A program made the position numbers and the translations under genes. Of a DNA stretch of 64,000 nt, positions 27,223 through 35,858 are shown in pieces. How positions within the stretch are numbered: position 1 is the first letter of the stretch; each line of letters begins with the position of its first letter. This stretch comes from Desulfobacterales bacterium (GTDB taxonomy: Bacteria; Desulfobacterota; Desulfobacteria; Desulfobacterales; JAEINQ01): positions 16,354 through 80,353 of the forward strand of contig JAEINQ010000022.1 in the NCBI GenBank assembly GCA_016342285.1, in the 5' to 3' direction. The notes under the pieces were generated by a model. The model was not told where the DNA came from. It worked only from the letters and a program-made list of their open reading frames with translations, and made no database searches.

Positions 27223-29124
27223 ATGCCGCCATTATCCCGTGAGTCCTGGCGCAGGCTGGTGGTTCCCATTTCCCAACCCCTGTCTCGAATCCGGCCCGGC
27301 ATGAGCATCTTCCTGGGTACCGGCGCCGCGGAACCCCGGACCCTGGTCAGACATCTCATGGATTCGAACGCGCCGAACCTGGCGGATCTGGAACTGATCC
27401 AGTTGGTGAGTTTCGGCGATGCCATCTCCATCGACGCCCTCAAGTCCCAACGATTTCGCCTCAAGACTTTCTTTTCCGGCTGGGTTTCCGAAGACGCCAT
27501 CACCGAGGGCCAGGTCGATCTGATCCCCAGTCGGTTCTCATGGCTTCCTGATCTCATCGAATCGGACCGGGTCCATGTGGACGCCGCATTTGTCCAGATC
27601 ACCCCGCCCAACGAGGCAGGATACTGCAGCCTGGGGATCGCCGTGGATATTGCGGCCCTGGCCATGGACAAAGCCTCGGTTGTTGTCGGTGAAATCAATC
27701 CCTGGATTCCCCAGACCTTCGGGGACACATTCGTGCCGGTGTCCAGATTCGACTACCTGGTGGAATCCAGCGATCCGCCCCATTACCTCACACGCTGGCC
27801 TCAGAATCCGATCTTTGACCGGGTGGCTGCCAACGTCGCCGAACTGATTCCGGACGGCGCATGCATCGCTTTTTCCATCGGCCCCCTCTACGAAGCCTTG
27901 AGCCGGCACCTGAGCCAGCGCCGGGACCTGGGGGTACACTCGCCCCTGTTCACCGACGCCCTGATGGACCTGGTACGGAGCGGCACCGTCTCCAACCGGC
28001 GCAAGGCGGTCCATCCGGGCAAGTCCCTGGCCTCTTATGCGCTGGGCACGCCATTGTTGATGGAATGGCTCAACCGCAATCCCCTGGTGGAATTCCAACG
28101 GGTCGATCGGGTCTTTGACCCGGTTCAAATCGGAAGAAACCCACAGTTCGTAGCCGTGTTTCCGGCCAGACGGGTGGATCTGGCCGGCCGGATTGCCCTT
28201 CAGATCGGCAAGGGAAACATCGCTACCGGTCCGGCCGAAGTGGTGGATATTTTCAGGGGGGCCGAACTATCCCAAGGTGGAAGAACCCTTTTCGCGCTTC
28301 CCAGCCGAGGTCCGGACGGCAAGACCAACATCGTTATCAGCACCGACGACACCCCCAACCGACTGGGGTTGCACGAATCGGTGGATCGCATCATCACTGA
28401 ATATGGATCGGTCAGCCTGCGCGGGCTGACCCTGCGCGAACGCGCCCAGGCCATCATCGAGATCGCCCACCCCGATGACCGTCGAAATCTGGTGGAACAG
28501 GCCAAGGCACGAAAGATCCTCTATGCAGACCAGATATTTCTGGCTGAAAGCGGTCTGTACTACCCGGGCGGCCTGGCCGTTACCCACCGATTAAAAGGAG
28601 GGCAGGAAGTCCGATTTCGCGGCATCCGCCCTTCGGACGAAGAGGAGATGCGGCGCCTTTTCTATCGTTTTTCCAACGAATCCGTCTATTATCGGTATTT
28701 CAGCACGGTCCGGACCATGCCCCATACCCGGATGCAGGCATACGTCAATGTCGACTGGCGAAGCACCCTGTCGGTGGTCGGACTGGTGGGTGAACCGGGC
28801 CGGGGGCACATCATCGCCGAGGCACGCTACATCATCGAACCGGATCGGCCCTGGGCGGAAATCGTTTTCGTAGTGGATGAGGCCTATCAAGGCCTCGGGA
28901 TCGGCACCTTTCTCTATGGGATGCTCGCCCGGCTGGCAAAGGAGCAAGGATTGAAAGGGTTTTTGGCCCAGGTTCTATTTTCAAACATCGGGATGATGAA
29001 GGTCTTCAGGCGGGGTGACCTGCTGGTCAAGGTCAGGCTGGAAGGCGGCGAATACGAACTGACCATCCCCTTTGACGAGCCCCCGTCCCCTTCGGTGGGC
29101 AATGTGATTCGGGTCGATGGTTGA
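27223..29124 (+). CDS. Acetyl-CoA hydrolase/transferase fused to a GNAT acetyltransferase
   Basis: 633 residues from ATG at 27223 behind AGGAGG. Residues 1-430 are an acetyl-CoA hydrolase/CoA-transferase of the Cat1/4-hydroxybutyrate CoA-transferase type: RIRPGMSIFLGTGAAEP at the start, QITPPNEAGYCSLGIAVD, and VVGEINPWIPQTFG. These carry the usual CoA-thioester active-site region; the catalytic glutamate is probably in VVGEIN. Residues about 460-620 are a GNAT fold (VRFRGIRPSDEEEMRRLFY, EIVFVVDEAYQGLGIGTFL acetyl-CoA loop). Such fusions may both move CoA between acids and acetylate a target such as Acs, an inference. The last 361 bases are repeated exactly at 31053-31413. Confidence 0.9.
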   Translation: MPPLSRESWRRLVVPISQPLSRIRPGMSIFLGTGAAEPRTLVRHLMDSNAPNLADLELIQLVSFGDAISIDALKSQRFRLKTFFSGWVSEDAITEGQVDLIPSRFSWLPDLIESDRVHVDAAFVQITPPNEAGYCSLGIAVDIAALAMDKASVVVGEINPWIPQTFGDTFVPVSRFDYLVESSDPPHYLTRWPQNPIFDRVAANVAELIPDGACIAFSIGPLYEALSRHLSQRRDLGVHSPLFTDALMDLVRSGTVSNRRKAVHPGKSLASYALGTPLLMEWLNRNPLVEFQRVDRVFDPVQIGRNPQFVAVFPARRVDLAGRIALQIGKGNIATGPAEVVDIFRGAELSQGGRTLFALPSRGPDGKTNIVISTDDTPNRLGLHESVDRIITEYGSVSLRGLTLRERAQAIIEIAHPDDRRNLVEQAKARKILYADQIFLAESGLYYPGGLAVTHRLKGGQEVRFRGIRPSDEEEMRRLFYRFSNESVYYRYFSTVRTMPHTRMQAYVNVDWRSTLSVVGLVGEPGRGHIIAEARYIIEPDRPWAEIVFVVDEAYQGLGIGTFLYGMLARLAKEQGLKGFLAQVLFSNIGMMKVFRRGDLLVKVRLEGGEYELTIPFDEPPSPSVGNVIRVDG

Positions 29125-29440
29125 GTTTGCCATACCAAAATCTTGACCGCCCTAAATTCAAGGCCGGTTTTATCCATGCGACAACTACCCTGACACAGGG
29201 GGGAGGACTCAGAGCGAAAAAGGCAATCGTTGGGTAGAACGGATCCTGTCGTTAAGGGAAACATGCAGGCTTCAGGCTAAATCCACTTTCCAGGTACTGA
29301 TGGATTGCATTCGTGCATACCTCTCCAACTCCGAACCGGACCTGGCCTGGATCTAAAAACTGCGGCCTACGTCAGAAAACCCCGTGAACACGTACTATGC
29401 TTATACTCGATTTCCGAATTTTTTAACGCTCAGTTTGGGT
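29125..29440. other. Gap after the CoA-transferase gene
   Basis: 316 bases in which I see no gene, repeat or clear terminator. It begins the scarred segment between the GNAT duplication and the toxin-antitoxin module. Confidence 0.5.
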
Positions 29441-29659
29441 CTATCTTTCTCTTCCTTCTCTTATGATATCGACGATCTCTTCCGTCGTTATCTTCGCTTG
29501 AATCGATGGAATATCCAAAGGAGAAGAAGCGATTTTTTCCGGAACAAGAGCAAAAGTGCGGCCGTCTTTCCTCCGGATTAAGACTTTCCCGGTGCTTTCT
29601 GCCTGTTTAAGGACAGTGGCGAGTTTTTGTCTGGCTTCCGAATAGGAATATACTTGCAT
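29441..29659 (-). CDS. Phd/YefM-type antitoxin
   Basis: 72 residues from ATG at 29659, with GGAGGT at ideal spacing; an ATG at 29677 lies within the toxin gene. The sequence (VYSYSEARQKLATVLKQAES, then VLIRRKDGRTFALVPE) is the N-terminal DNA-binding and dimerisation fold of Phd/YefM antitoxins. The C-terminal 25 residues would bind and mask the toxin. It lies one base after the toxin stop, downstream rather than upstream of the toxin, the reverse of most such modules. Function predicted: neutralises the PIN toxin and represses the shared promoter. Confidence 0.85.
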   Translation of the reverse strand: MQVYSYSEARQKLATVLKQAESTGKVLIRRKDGRTFALVPEKIASSPLDIPSIQAKITTEEIVDIIREGRER

Positions 29660-29660
29660 T

Positions 29661-30053
29661 TTAGACCTCCAACGCATCTATGTTGAGACTATTGGCAGCG
29701 GATCTGAGTTTTTTATCCAACGTCAATAGCGGTGCTTTATGTCTGATAGCGCAATCCAGGAAATAGGCATCATAGGCATACATATTGGTTTCTTTTGATA
29801 AGCTCAGCACCTTAACAAAATCTGGTTCTATGTATCGAAGCGGAATCCCGACAAATATCAATAATCCCTTTCGAGCCTCCTCAATCGACAACCTGTTTCG
29901 TTTGAACATCGCCGAAAAGGCGTTACCTATTTCCCACGGAATGGATCCGGGTCCTATAAGGGTATTTCCTTTTGTAATTTCAATAATTTTATTCCGTTCC
30001 GGCTCACCGACAATCACGGAAATCAATGCTGAAGTGTCAATAACGATGTCCAT
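29661..30053 (-). CDS. PIN-domain toxin (VapC-like ribonuclease)
   Basis: 130 residues from ATG at 30053, with AGGGGG upstream. The PIN-domain acidic residues are in place: Asp6 in VIDTSALI, a glutamate in PWEIGNAF, and aspartates in AYDAYFLDCA and LTLDKKL. VapC toxins are magnesium-dependent RNases that cut tRNA or rRNA. It is the first gene of the unit, preceding its Phd-type antitoxin. An in-frame ATG 39 bases upstream would give a longer N terminus but has no ribosome site. It sits between the CoA-transferase gene and gene remnants. Confidence 0.88.
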   Translation of the reverse strand: MDIVIDTSALISVIVGEPERNKIIEITKGNTLIGPGSIPWEIGNAFSAMFKRNRLSIEEARKGLLIFVGIPLRYIEPDFVKVLSLSKETNMYAYDAYFLDCAIRHKAPLLTLDKKLRSAANSLNIDALEV

Positions 30054-30080
30054 GCGGCCCCCTTTTGCAAGACATAGACA

Positions 30081-30108
30081 ATTGTACAACAATTGTACGA
30101 CATGTCAA
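30081..30108 (-). promoter_or_regulatory. Promoter with overlapping operator of the PIN/Phd unit
   Basis: On the minus strand TTGACA (30108-30103) and TACAAT (30086-30081) are 16 bases apart. GTACAATTGT and a second GTACAATTGT overlap the spacer and -10 as two direct, self-complementary repeats, a plausible operator for the antitoxin or complex. Confidence 0.7.
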
Positions 30109-30324
30109 GCCTTGTGAGGGGTAGAGCCGTTTGGACACAGCCGGCTTGTCTTATTTTCAACGTTTCCGTCCGCCTCGGCTACTACCAGCAAGAGCTCGTC
30201 CACGAATCGGTTTTTAAGCACTTTCGGTTTGAGGGGAAAATGTGTCTGGAAATTTGCACGACAAATTGCTTTTTGATACAAACGGCTCCGACAATGATCT
30301 CGATAGATTATAACGGAGTCTGAT

Positions 30325-30804
30325 ATGAATGCATTGAAAGTGGCGGTGGTCGACGGCGGCAATGGATCGTACACCGTGGCCGGTGATGTCGCCCTGACCG
30401 GACACGCTGTTCGCATGTGGCCCGGCGCACGGGATCAGCATGCCGAGTTGTATCAAACGCAAACCATCACCGTTGAAGGGTTGGGACGAACCGGGCGCCC
30501 TACCCTACCTCACCCGCCGCGTGGCCCCTACCCGCGTGCAGGTCATCTGCCCGTAGGGGGCTTTCCAGCCCGAAACACGGACGCTGTTTTCAAAAGGATC
30601 AGCCAACTCTACCCGGCCCTGATGGCTTCCATCGGCATATGGTGCGGGGTGCCGACGCCCATCGCCTCCTCCCTGCTGACCCTCATCGGTATCCTCGCCG
30701 CCGAAGACTTCACTCTACCCGGGCGCCCCCTGAACAATCTGGGTGTCGCTAACCTATCCCCGCAGGTTCTGAGCAACCTGCTGTGGAAAGGGTTTGATGA
30801 TTAG
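30325..30804 (+). pseudogene. Remnant of an opine/octopine dehydrogenase gene
   Basis: An open frame of 159 codons whose ends match opine dehydrogenases but whose middle does not. The start KVAVVDGGNGSYTVAGDVAL is the N-terminal NAD-binding strand and GxGxxG-like loop (one glycine replaced by Asp in the first position). ITVEGLGRTGRP is the next strand. After that the sequence shifts frame: ALPYLTRRVAPTRVQV reads in another frame, then GAFPARNTDAVFKRISQLYPALMA and GVPTPIASSLLTLIG in the original one, the C-terminal domain motifs. About 150-200 residues are missing. It is a deleted, frameshifted relic with a surviving start and ribosome site. Confidence 0.75.
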
Positions 30805-30837
30805 TGATTCGATTCCAAATACGTAGATAATGCCTTT

Positions 30838-31413
30838 TTGCGCGAGCCATTTCTTTTTGACCTGGCCGTCACCCATCAGTTCAAAGGGGGGACCGAGGTG
30901 CGGTTCCGCGGAATCCGGCCCTCGGACGAAGAGGAGATGCGCCGCCTTTTCTATCGTTTTTCCAACGAATCCGTCTATTATCGGTATTTCAGCACCGTCC
31001 GCACCATGCCCCATGCCCGGATGCAGTCCTACGTCAATGTCGACTGGCGAAACACCCTGTCGGTGGTCGGACTGGTGGGTGAACCGGGCCGGGGGCACAT
31101 CATCGCCGAGGCACGCTACATCATCGAACCGGATCGGCCCTGGGCGGAAATCGTTTTCGTAGTGGATGAGGCCTATCAAGGCCTCGGGATCGGCACCTTT
31201 CTCTATGGGATGCTCGCCCGGCTGGCAAAGGAGCAAGGATTGAAAGGGTTTTTGGCCCAGGTTCTATTTTCAAACATCGGGATGATGAAGGTCTTCAGGC
31301 GGGGTGACCTGCTGGTCAAGGTCAGGCTGGAAGGCGGCGAATACGAACTGACCATCCCCTTTGACGAGCCCCCGTCCCCTTCGGTGGGCAATGTGATTCG
31401 GGTCGATGGTTGA
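30838..31413 (+). pseudogene. Truncated duplicate of the GNAT end of the CoA-transferase fusion
   Basis: 191 codons open from a TTG with no convincing ribosome site, directly after the opine dehydrogenase relic. They correspond to residues about 445-633 of the product of 27223-29124. The first part differs by many third-position changes and a few residues. From 31053 to the stop codon (361 bases) it is identical to 28764-29124. The CoA-transferase half is gone. Because the diverged part keeps the frame, the copy was once a real paralogue; it may still be expressed as a free GNAT domain, but I treat it as a fragment. Confidence 0.8.
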
Positions 31414-31438
31414 TTTCAAAGTTGAAGAAAATGCCGAC

Positions 31439-32074
31439 TTACCACCCTGCCCCCAGGCAGGCTCGGCAGGGAGCGTACCCGGCATAAAAGGCCGTGTATC
31501 GGCTGGTAAAAGAGACGCGGTTTTTCCCGGTGATCCGTTGGGCGAACGGGCAGTCGGGTCGGTGAAAGCGCCTGCTGTTGCGATTGCCTATATACGCCTC
31601 CCCTGCCCCCTGTCCGTTTTGCCACTTTCCGACCCCGCGTTCCATGGCCGTGCGCTGGCCAGATAGAAGACGTTCCCCATATTTCAGGTTCGGCTTTTTG
31701 GGAAAAACGTGGGCGAATCCTGACGCCAATATCGCTTCGGTCACCAACCGGCCGTCTGCCGTGAAAATATGGGCCAGGATACGGCCGTACCGATCTCGGC
31801 GCTCCCGGTCAAATTCCAGCCGGACCGGGCTTCCCCCAACGAGTTTTTCGTTGAAACGCCTCGCCTCGTATGCGAACGGCTGGGCCCTTTGATCGTCATG
31901 ATCGATCTCCGGCGCGTCGATACCAATATAGCGCACGGTTCGGCCGTCGGCCAAAATAATGGTGTCGCCGTCGATGACGAAGCGCACCCTGCCCGTGGTC
32001 GCGTCGGTTCCGGCCGAAGCCAGCGCCACCCAGATACCGACCAGGGCAATATGGATCAGGCGCTTCATCTTCAT
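31439..32074 (-). CDS. Secreted thermonuclease-like nuclease with Ada-type C-terminal domain
   Basis: 211 residues from ATG at 32074, with AGGGGGG four bases upstream and the signal peptide MKMKRLIHIALVGIWVALAS directly following. The staphylococcal nuclease fold is clear: VIDGDTIILADG, RYIGIDAPE (catalytic Arg/Glu region) and RDRYGRILAHIF with the second catalytic arginine. A C-terminal 45-residue segment, FHRPDCPFAQ ... GYAPCRACLGAGW, has the Cys-x-n-CxxC pattern of Ada-like metal-binding modules often appended to SNases. It degrades extracellular or periplasmic nucleic acids, calcium-dependent in the family. The ATG at 32107 upstream would hide the signal peptide. Confidence 0.88.
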   Translation of the reverse strand: MKMKRLIHIALVGIWVALASAGTDATTGRVRFVIDGDTIILADGRTVRYIGIDAPEIDHDDQRAQPFAYEARRFNEKLVGGSPVRLEFDRERRDRYGRILAHIFTADGRLVTEAILASGFAHVFPKKPNLKYGERLLSGQRTAMERGVGKWQNGQGAGEAYIGNRNSRRFHRPDCPFAQRITGKNRVSFTSRYTAFYAGYAPCRACLGAGW

Positions 32075-32107
32075 ATGCCCCCCTGTTTTTCGGAGAGGCT
32101 TACCCAT

Positions 32108-32325
32108 TCCGAATAGAAAACAATTGGCCCATGAAGGGCAATGTCGAATTTCGAATTCTCAATGTCCAATTCTCAAGTGTGGAATCGCTACGCTCTGCCA
32201 ATTGTTAAAAGGCTAAAAGAGGTAGAATACCGACTTGAACATTGAGAATTGAGCATTGGATATTGGACATTGAGCCCCTCTATGAGGGGCCTCTTGAAGC
32301 GCCACCCTCTCTGCGGGTAGGCGCT
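32108..32325. other. Intergenic region with R5 copy 3 and degenerate repeats
   Basis: 218 bases. AT-rich words (GAATTCTCAATGTCCAATTCTC and TTGAGAATTGAGCATTGGA split over 32148-32268) form a loose inverted repeat. GCCCCTCTATGAGGGGC follows at 32273-32289. The same order, ATTGAG-type words then the hairpin, occurs near 12800 and 53270. Confidence 0.6.
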
Positions 32326-33453
32326 TCACTTCAGCCAGGTCCGATCCAGCCCGCAAAGCTCGGCGGCACTGCGGTCCAGCATTCGGCCGATCCCCTCTTC
32401 GGTGTCTTCCGGAAAATATCCCAGCGATTTTTTCCACACCTCTTCGTCCTCCATGCAGAAATAAAGGGGCACCCGGGGTGCCAGTTTGTCGATGGCATCG
32501 GCCACTGCGCGATATAGGGCAATGCGCAGGGGCTTATAATACCGCATTTTGCCATCCAGACCGGTAATGAACTCTCCGTAGGCGATGGTGGAATCTGGGA
32601 ACCGGGCAGCGATGATTTCCTTCAATGCGGGCATGAATCGGAATGTTCCCAGACTGATCCAGGCAATCCGGTCCACGTCCAGTTTTTCCAGTAAACGTAT
32701 CACCACCTGGCGGTAATCCGTTTCGCAGCCTTCATAGATGACCATGGGGTCGAAATGAAAGGCCACCGGGTAGCCCCATCTCTGACAGCGGCGAGCCGCG
32801 TCGATCCTTGCATCCAAAGATGCGGTTTTTCGCTCCTGGGTGGCAATCACCCGCGGGGTGTTCACCGACCAGCTCATGATGGTCCGGGAATTGTGAGGCA
32901 GCGCTTTCAATCCGTCGATGGCCACCGTTTTGGTCTTGAGTTCCAGCACCGCCCGGTTCTGACGTGAAAAAACTTCAATGAGCTTTTGGCAAAGATTGGT
33001 CCAGTACTGCCAGATCAGGCTGTCGGTGAACTCACCGGTGCCGATACGGCTGATGCGGGGCTCTGAAAAAACCTGATCCAGTTCGGCAAACATCGCCGGA
33101 TGGTTGATAAAATACTGCAATACCGGGGGATGGAAATAGGACTGGAGGATGCAGTAGGCACAGTCCATGGTGCAATAGGTGCCCACATGCAAAATTCGGT
33201 AACCGCAGCACGCATAGTTTCGGGTCCCGGGGCAGTCCCGGACAAAAGCGCCCCGATTTTGAGTGAGGAAAAGCACCTCTTTGCCCCTGGAAATGGGATC
33301 GGTTGCACCGCTGACCTGCCTGTAGACCGGATCGGCACCGTCCACCACGATCGGTTCCAGGCCCAGGCATCGCTGGAAATTACCGACTTCGGGCATGTTG
33401 GCCACGGCACGATCGACGTATAAAGCTGAAACGGCCACAGAAAACCTCTCCAT
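32326..33453 (-). CDS. Spore photoproduct lyase-like radical SAM protein
   Basis: 375 residues. The radical SAM cluster motif is CTMDCAYC (CxxxCxxC) near residue 94, preceded by CCGYRILHVGTYC. The following FTDSLI, and WSVNTPRVIATQERKTASLDARI ending in HFDPMVIYEG, are the conserved stretches of the SplB family. SplB repairs the spore photoproduct thymine dimer in endospores. No sporulation gene is in view and the host is presumably not a spore former, so the actual substrate is unknown. An in-frame start is clear at 33453, though with a weak ribosome site. Neighbours are a nuclease gene downstream and repeat R2 upstream. Confidence 0.85.
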   Translation of the reverse strand: MERFSVAVSALYVDRAVANMPEVGNFQRCLGLEPIVVDGADPVYRQVSGATDPISRGKEVLFLTQNRGAFVRDCPGTRNYACCGYRILHVGTYCTMDCAYCILQSYFHPPVLQYFINHPAMFAELDQVFSEPRISRIGTGEFTDSLIWQYWTNLCQKLIEVFSRQNRAVLELKTKTVAIDGLKALPHNSRTIMSWSVNTPRVIATQERKTASLDARIDAARRCQRWGYPVAFHFDPMVIYEGCETDYRQVVIRLLEKLDVDRIAWISLGTFRFMPALKEIIAARFPDSTIAYGEFITGLDGKMRYYKPLRIALYRAVADAIDKLAPRVPLYFCMEDEEVWKKSLGYFPEDTEEGIGRMLDRSAAELCGLDRTWLK

Positions 33454-33554
33454 TAAAGATCACGATAAAAATACCCCTACAAGGGGCTGGATGAAACAAC
33501 CTATAAATAAGTGTAAACTGACTTAAGTTGATGCCTATAAAAAAAGTCAAATTT

Positions 33555-33580
33555 ACCACAAAGGCACAAAAGACACAAAG
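33555..33580. repeat. Half of inverted repeat R1 (CACAAAG type)
   Basis: ACCACAAAGGCACAAAAGACACAAAG, lacking its right arm and running straight into repeat R2. Confidence 0.7.
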
Positions 33581-33706
33581 GTCAAGGAAATCTGTGCCAT
33601 TACGCGGAGGCGTAGCGGGCTACGCCGCACAAGCGATGGCGCCGATTGACGCCGAGACTTGTCCGCCTTTGGCGGGTTGGGCAAAAAGGCCATTTATGGA
33701 TGGAAA
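33580..33706. repeat. Dispersed repeat R2, copy 2
   Basis: Matches 6788-6895. The core hairpin GGCGTAGCGGGCTACGCC is perfect here. Outer arms GCCATTAC and GCGATGGC still pair partly. It has an extra 20-base hairpin insert (CCGCCTTTGGCGG). It ends five bases before the stop codon of the minus-strand exonuclease fusion gene. Confidence 0.85.
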
Positions 33707-33710
33707 GGGG

Positions 33711-35858
33711 TTAGTATTTCAGCCGTGCATAATACGTTTTCTGGGACGCGATGCGGGCTTCGCGCAGGGTATGGATATTCATTTTGGCCAACAGGGGGAT
33801 CAACCGAAGGAAGAGTTCGCCGGTGGTCAGTGCGTCGCCCAATGCCGAATGGCGACCCTGAACGCGAACGCCCAGCCTCTGGGCCAGCGCCTCCACACTG
33901 TGGTCGTCTTGGGCCGGGTGAACCACGGCGGAGAGAAGCATGGTATCGAGGACCGGATTGACGAACCGAACACCGGAAGGGGCTTCCTTGACCTGGAGCA
34001 TGCGCAGGTCAAAAGCGGCGTTGTGGCCAACCAGGATGGTATTGGCAACGAATTTGTGAAACCGGGGCAGCACCGAATCAATGGTCGGTTTTCCCTGAAG
34101 CATTTCAGGCTGAATACCATGAATCTTGATGGATTCCCAGGGCAGTCCTCTTTTGGGGTCGACCAATTGATCAAAAATCTCACCTTGCAGCAATTGGCAG
34201 TTGACGATCCGGACCGCTCCGACGGCGATGATCTCATCGCCGCCTCGGGGGTTTAGGCCTGTGGTTTCCGTATCAAAGACCGTGAAGGTGAGCTCTGTCA
34301 GCCGTCGGTTTTCCAATTCAGGCGTCTGTCCGGGCTGGTTGAACAAGTCAAAATCATAGAATTCAGGTCGGCTTCGGGGCAACAGGGTCACCTGTCGACC
34401 CGTTTCCGTTTCAGCCGCTTCCACGGCAGGGATAAAGATGCGCATTCGGGGCTGCAAGGACTGGGGGTTCTCAGCCGGGTGCCAGATCTCGATCCCGTGT
34501 TGGTCCAACACTTCGCCGAGGGTCATCGGCATGGGCTTGTCCGGCGAATCGAGTCTTAGCGCCTTCCAGCGGCGCCATGATTCCCCATCGATACCCCTCC
34601 CCTTCCAGTCCAAGTCGATGCGCACGACGTTGCCGGCAACGGACAGAGCGGTGGCGAACCGGTCCGCCCCCGTTTCCGACCGTATGCGCTCCAACAGGAA
34701 ATGGAGAGCGAAAACCATGGAAACACTGTCGACCCGGATCCATAAGCCGTCTGACGATTCACCGACCGTCAACACGATGGGCGGGTCCAACGCGGCCACC
34801 GACCGCTGCAGGGCGGTGGTCAAGTCGCCCGCGGCCATGGTGGCCATGGGCCATCCGGCCGGCGACTGGGTTGGCAGACCATGGGCGACCTCCTTCTCCA
34901 AAATACGGGTCAGTGTCAGTGCCTCATGGTGGATGATCCGGGTGAATTGCCGGTGACGATCAGGCGGCATCTCCGGATAGGCCGTCAGGGTCTCGATGGC
35001 TGCCCGCAGGTTGGCCAGGGCAGCGCGCATGCCGGTGGTCAGGGATTCAATCATGCCAACGCGTCGGCCGTCGCATTCCAATTGACGAGAGATGTCGTGG
35101 ATGATCAACACAAAACCGGACATCCGACGGTCCTCTTCGAGGATGGGAACGGTCTCCACTTGCAGCATTTTCCCGTTTTGTCCCATCATGACGAAGGTGG
35201 CCGCTATGTTCGGTTCGTTACGGTTTAAGCGGAAGGCTATGTCAGACAGCGCCAGGTCCAGCAGCCCCTTGCTGATGACGCGAAAAACGTTGCGGTCGAG
35301 GCCGATAAACGGATCTTCTTCCGATGCTTCTGACAGAAGATGCCTGGCCCGGCGGTTGTAAAGAAGGATGCGGCCGTCGGTGTTGCAGATCAGCACCCCT
35401 TCGGGCAGTTCGGCCATGATGGCGACCAGAATATTCTTTTCATCTTCCAGTTCGGACCGGGCGGCCTCAATCTTCCTCCCGACACTCTGAAACAGCGCCT
35501 CGAATTGATCGGCCCCTTCGTTAATCACCTGGGCCAGGGCCAGCATATCCCGTCCCCCTTCGACACGGATCCGATGGGATGGGTTCACGGCATGGATCAG
35601 GCGGGTTTCTTCCGTCAGTCGGTTGATGGGAAGGACATAGTTTCGATAGATGCCGTCGATGGCGAATCCGATGGCTGCCAGTATGACGCAGATACCGCCG
35701 AAAACGTATCCGAAATGGGTCTTGAAGAGGTGGGTCAGCAGTTGCTGCTGGTCGCTGCCGAGTTGTCCCCACAGGAGCAGGGCCATAATCAGGAGAACAC
35801 ACAGGGTCAGAAAAATGAAAAAAAAGACGATCCACCAGAATTTATTGACAATCCTCAT
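33711..35858 (-). CDS. HAMP-PAS sensor fused to a DEDDh (DnaQ-type) exonuclease
   Basis: 715 residues from ATG at 35858, which overlaps the stop of the response regulator gene (TGATG). Two membrane helices (about 8-31 and 46-65) flank a short outside loop. A HAMP-like segment (70-115) and a PAS domain (about 140-250) follow. Residues about 275-490 look like a histidine kinase remnant: a helical dimerisation region without an obvious phosphoacceptor motif and no N or G boxes. The C-terminal 185 residues are a DEDDh exonuclease: DTETTGLNPR (D529, E531), HNAAFDLRML, and HSALGDALTTGEL. All catalytic acids and the final histidine are present. It should be a membrane-bound, signal-sensing 3'-5' exonuclease. 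Confidence 0.9.
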   Translation of the reverse strand: MRIVNKFWWIVFFFIFLTLCVLLIMALLLWGQLGSDQQQLLTHLFKTHFGYVFGGICVILAAIGFAIDGIYRNYVLPINRLTEETRLIHAVNPSHRIRVEGGRDMLALAQVINEGADQFEALFQSVGRKIEAARSELEDEKNILVAIMAELPEGVLICNTDGRILLYNRRARHLLSEASEEDPFIGLDRNVFRVISKGLLDLALSDIAFRLNRNEPNIAATFVMMGQNGKMLQVETVPILEEDRRMSGFVLIIHDISRQLECDGRRVGMIESLTTGMRAALANLRAAIETLTAYPEMPPDRHRQFTRIIHHEALTLTRILEKEVAHGLPTQSPAGWPMATMAAGDLTTALQRSVAALDPPIVLTVGESSDGLWIRVDSVSMVFALHFLLERIRSETGADRFATALSVAGNVVRIDLDWKGRGIDGESWRRWKALRLDSPDKPMPMTLGEVLDQHGIEIWHPAENPQSLQPRMRIFIPAVEAAETETGRQVTLLPRSRPEFYDFDLFNQPGQTPELENRRLTELTFTVFDTETTGLNPRGGDEIIAVGAVRIVNCQLLQGEIFDQLVDPKRGLPWESIKIHGIQPEMLQGKPTIDSVLPRFHKFVANTILVGHNAAFDLRMLQVKEAPSGVRFVNPVLDTMLLSAVVHPAQDDHSVEALAQRLGVRVQGRHSALGDALTTGELFLRLIPLLAKMNIHTLREARIASQKTYYARLKY

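Noticed and set aside
30838..31413. Calling the second GNAT copy a functional gene
   Set aside because: It starts only from TTG without a ribosome site and lacks the CoA-transferase half, so it is listed as a fragment.
33528..34256. A 242-codon plus-strand frame starting in repeat R2
   Set aside because: Begins in repeats and then runs antisense to the exonuclease domain.
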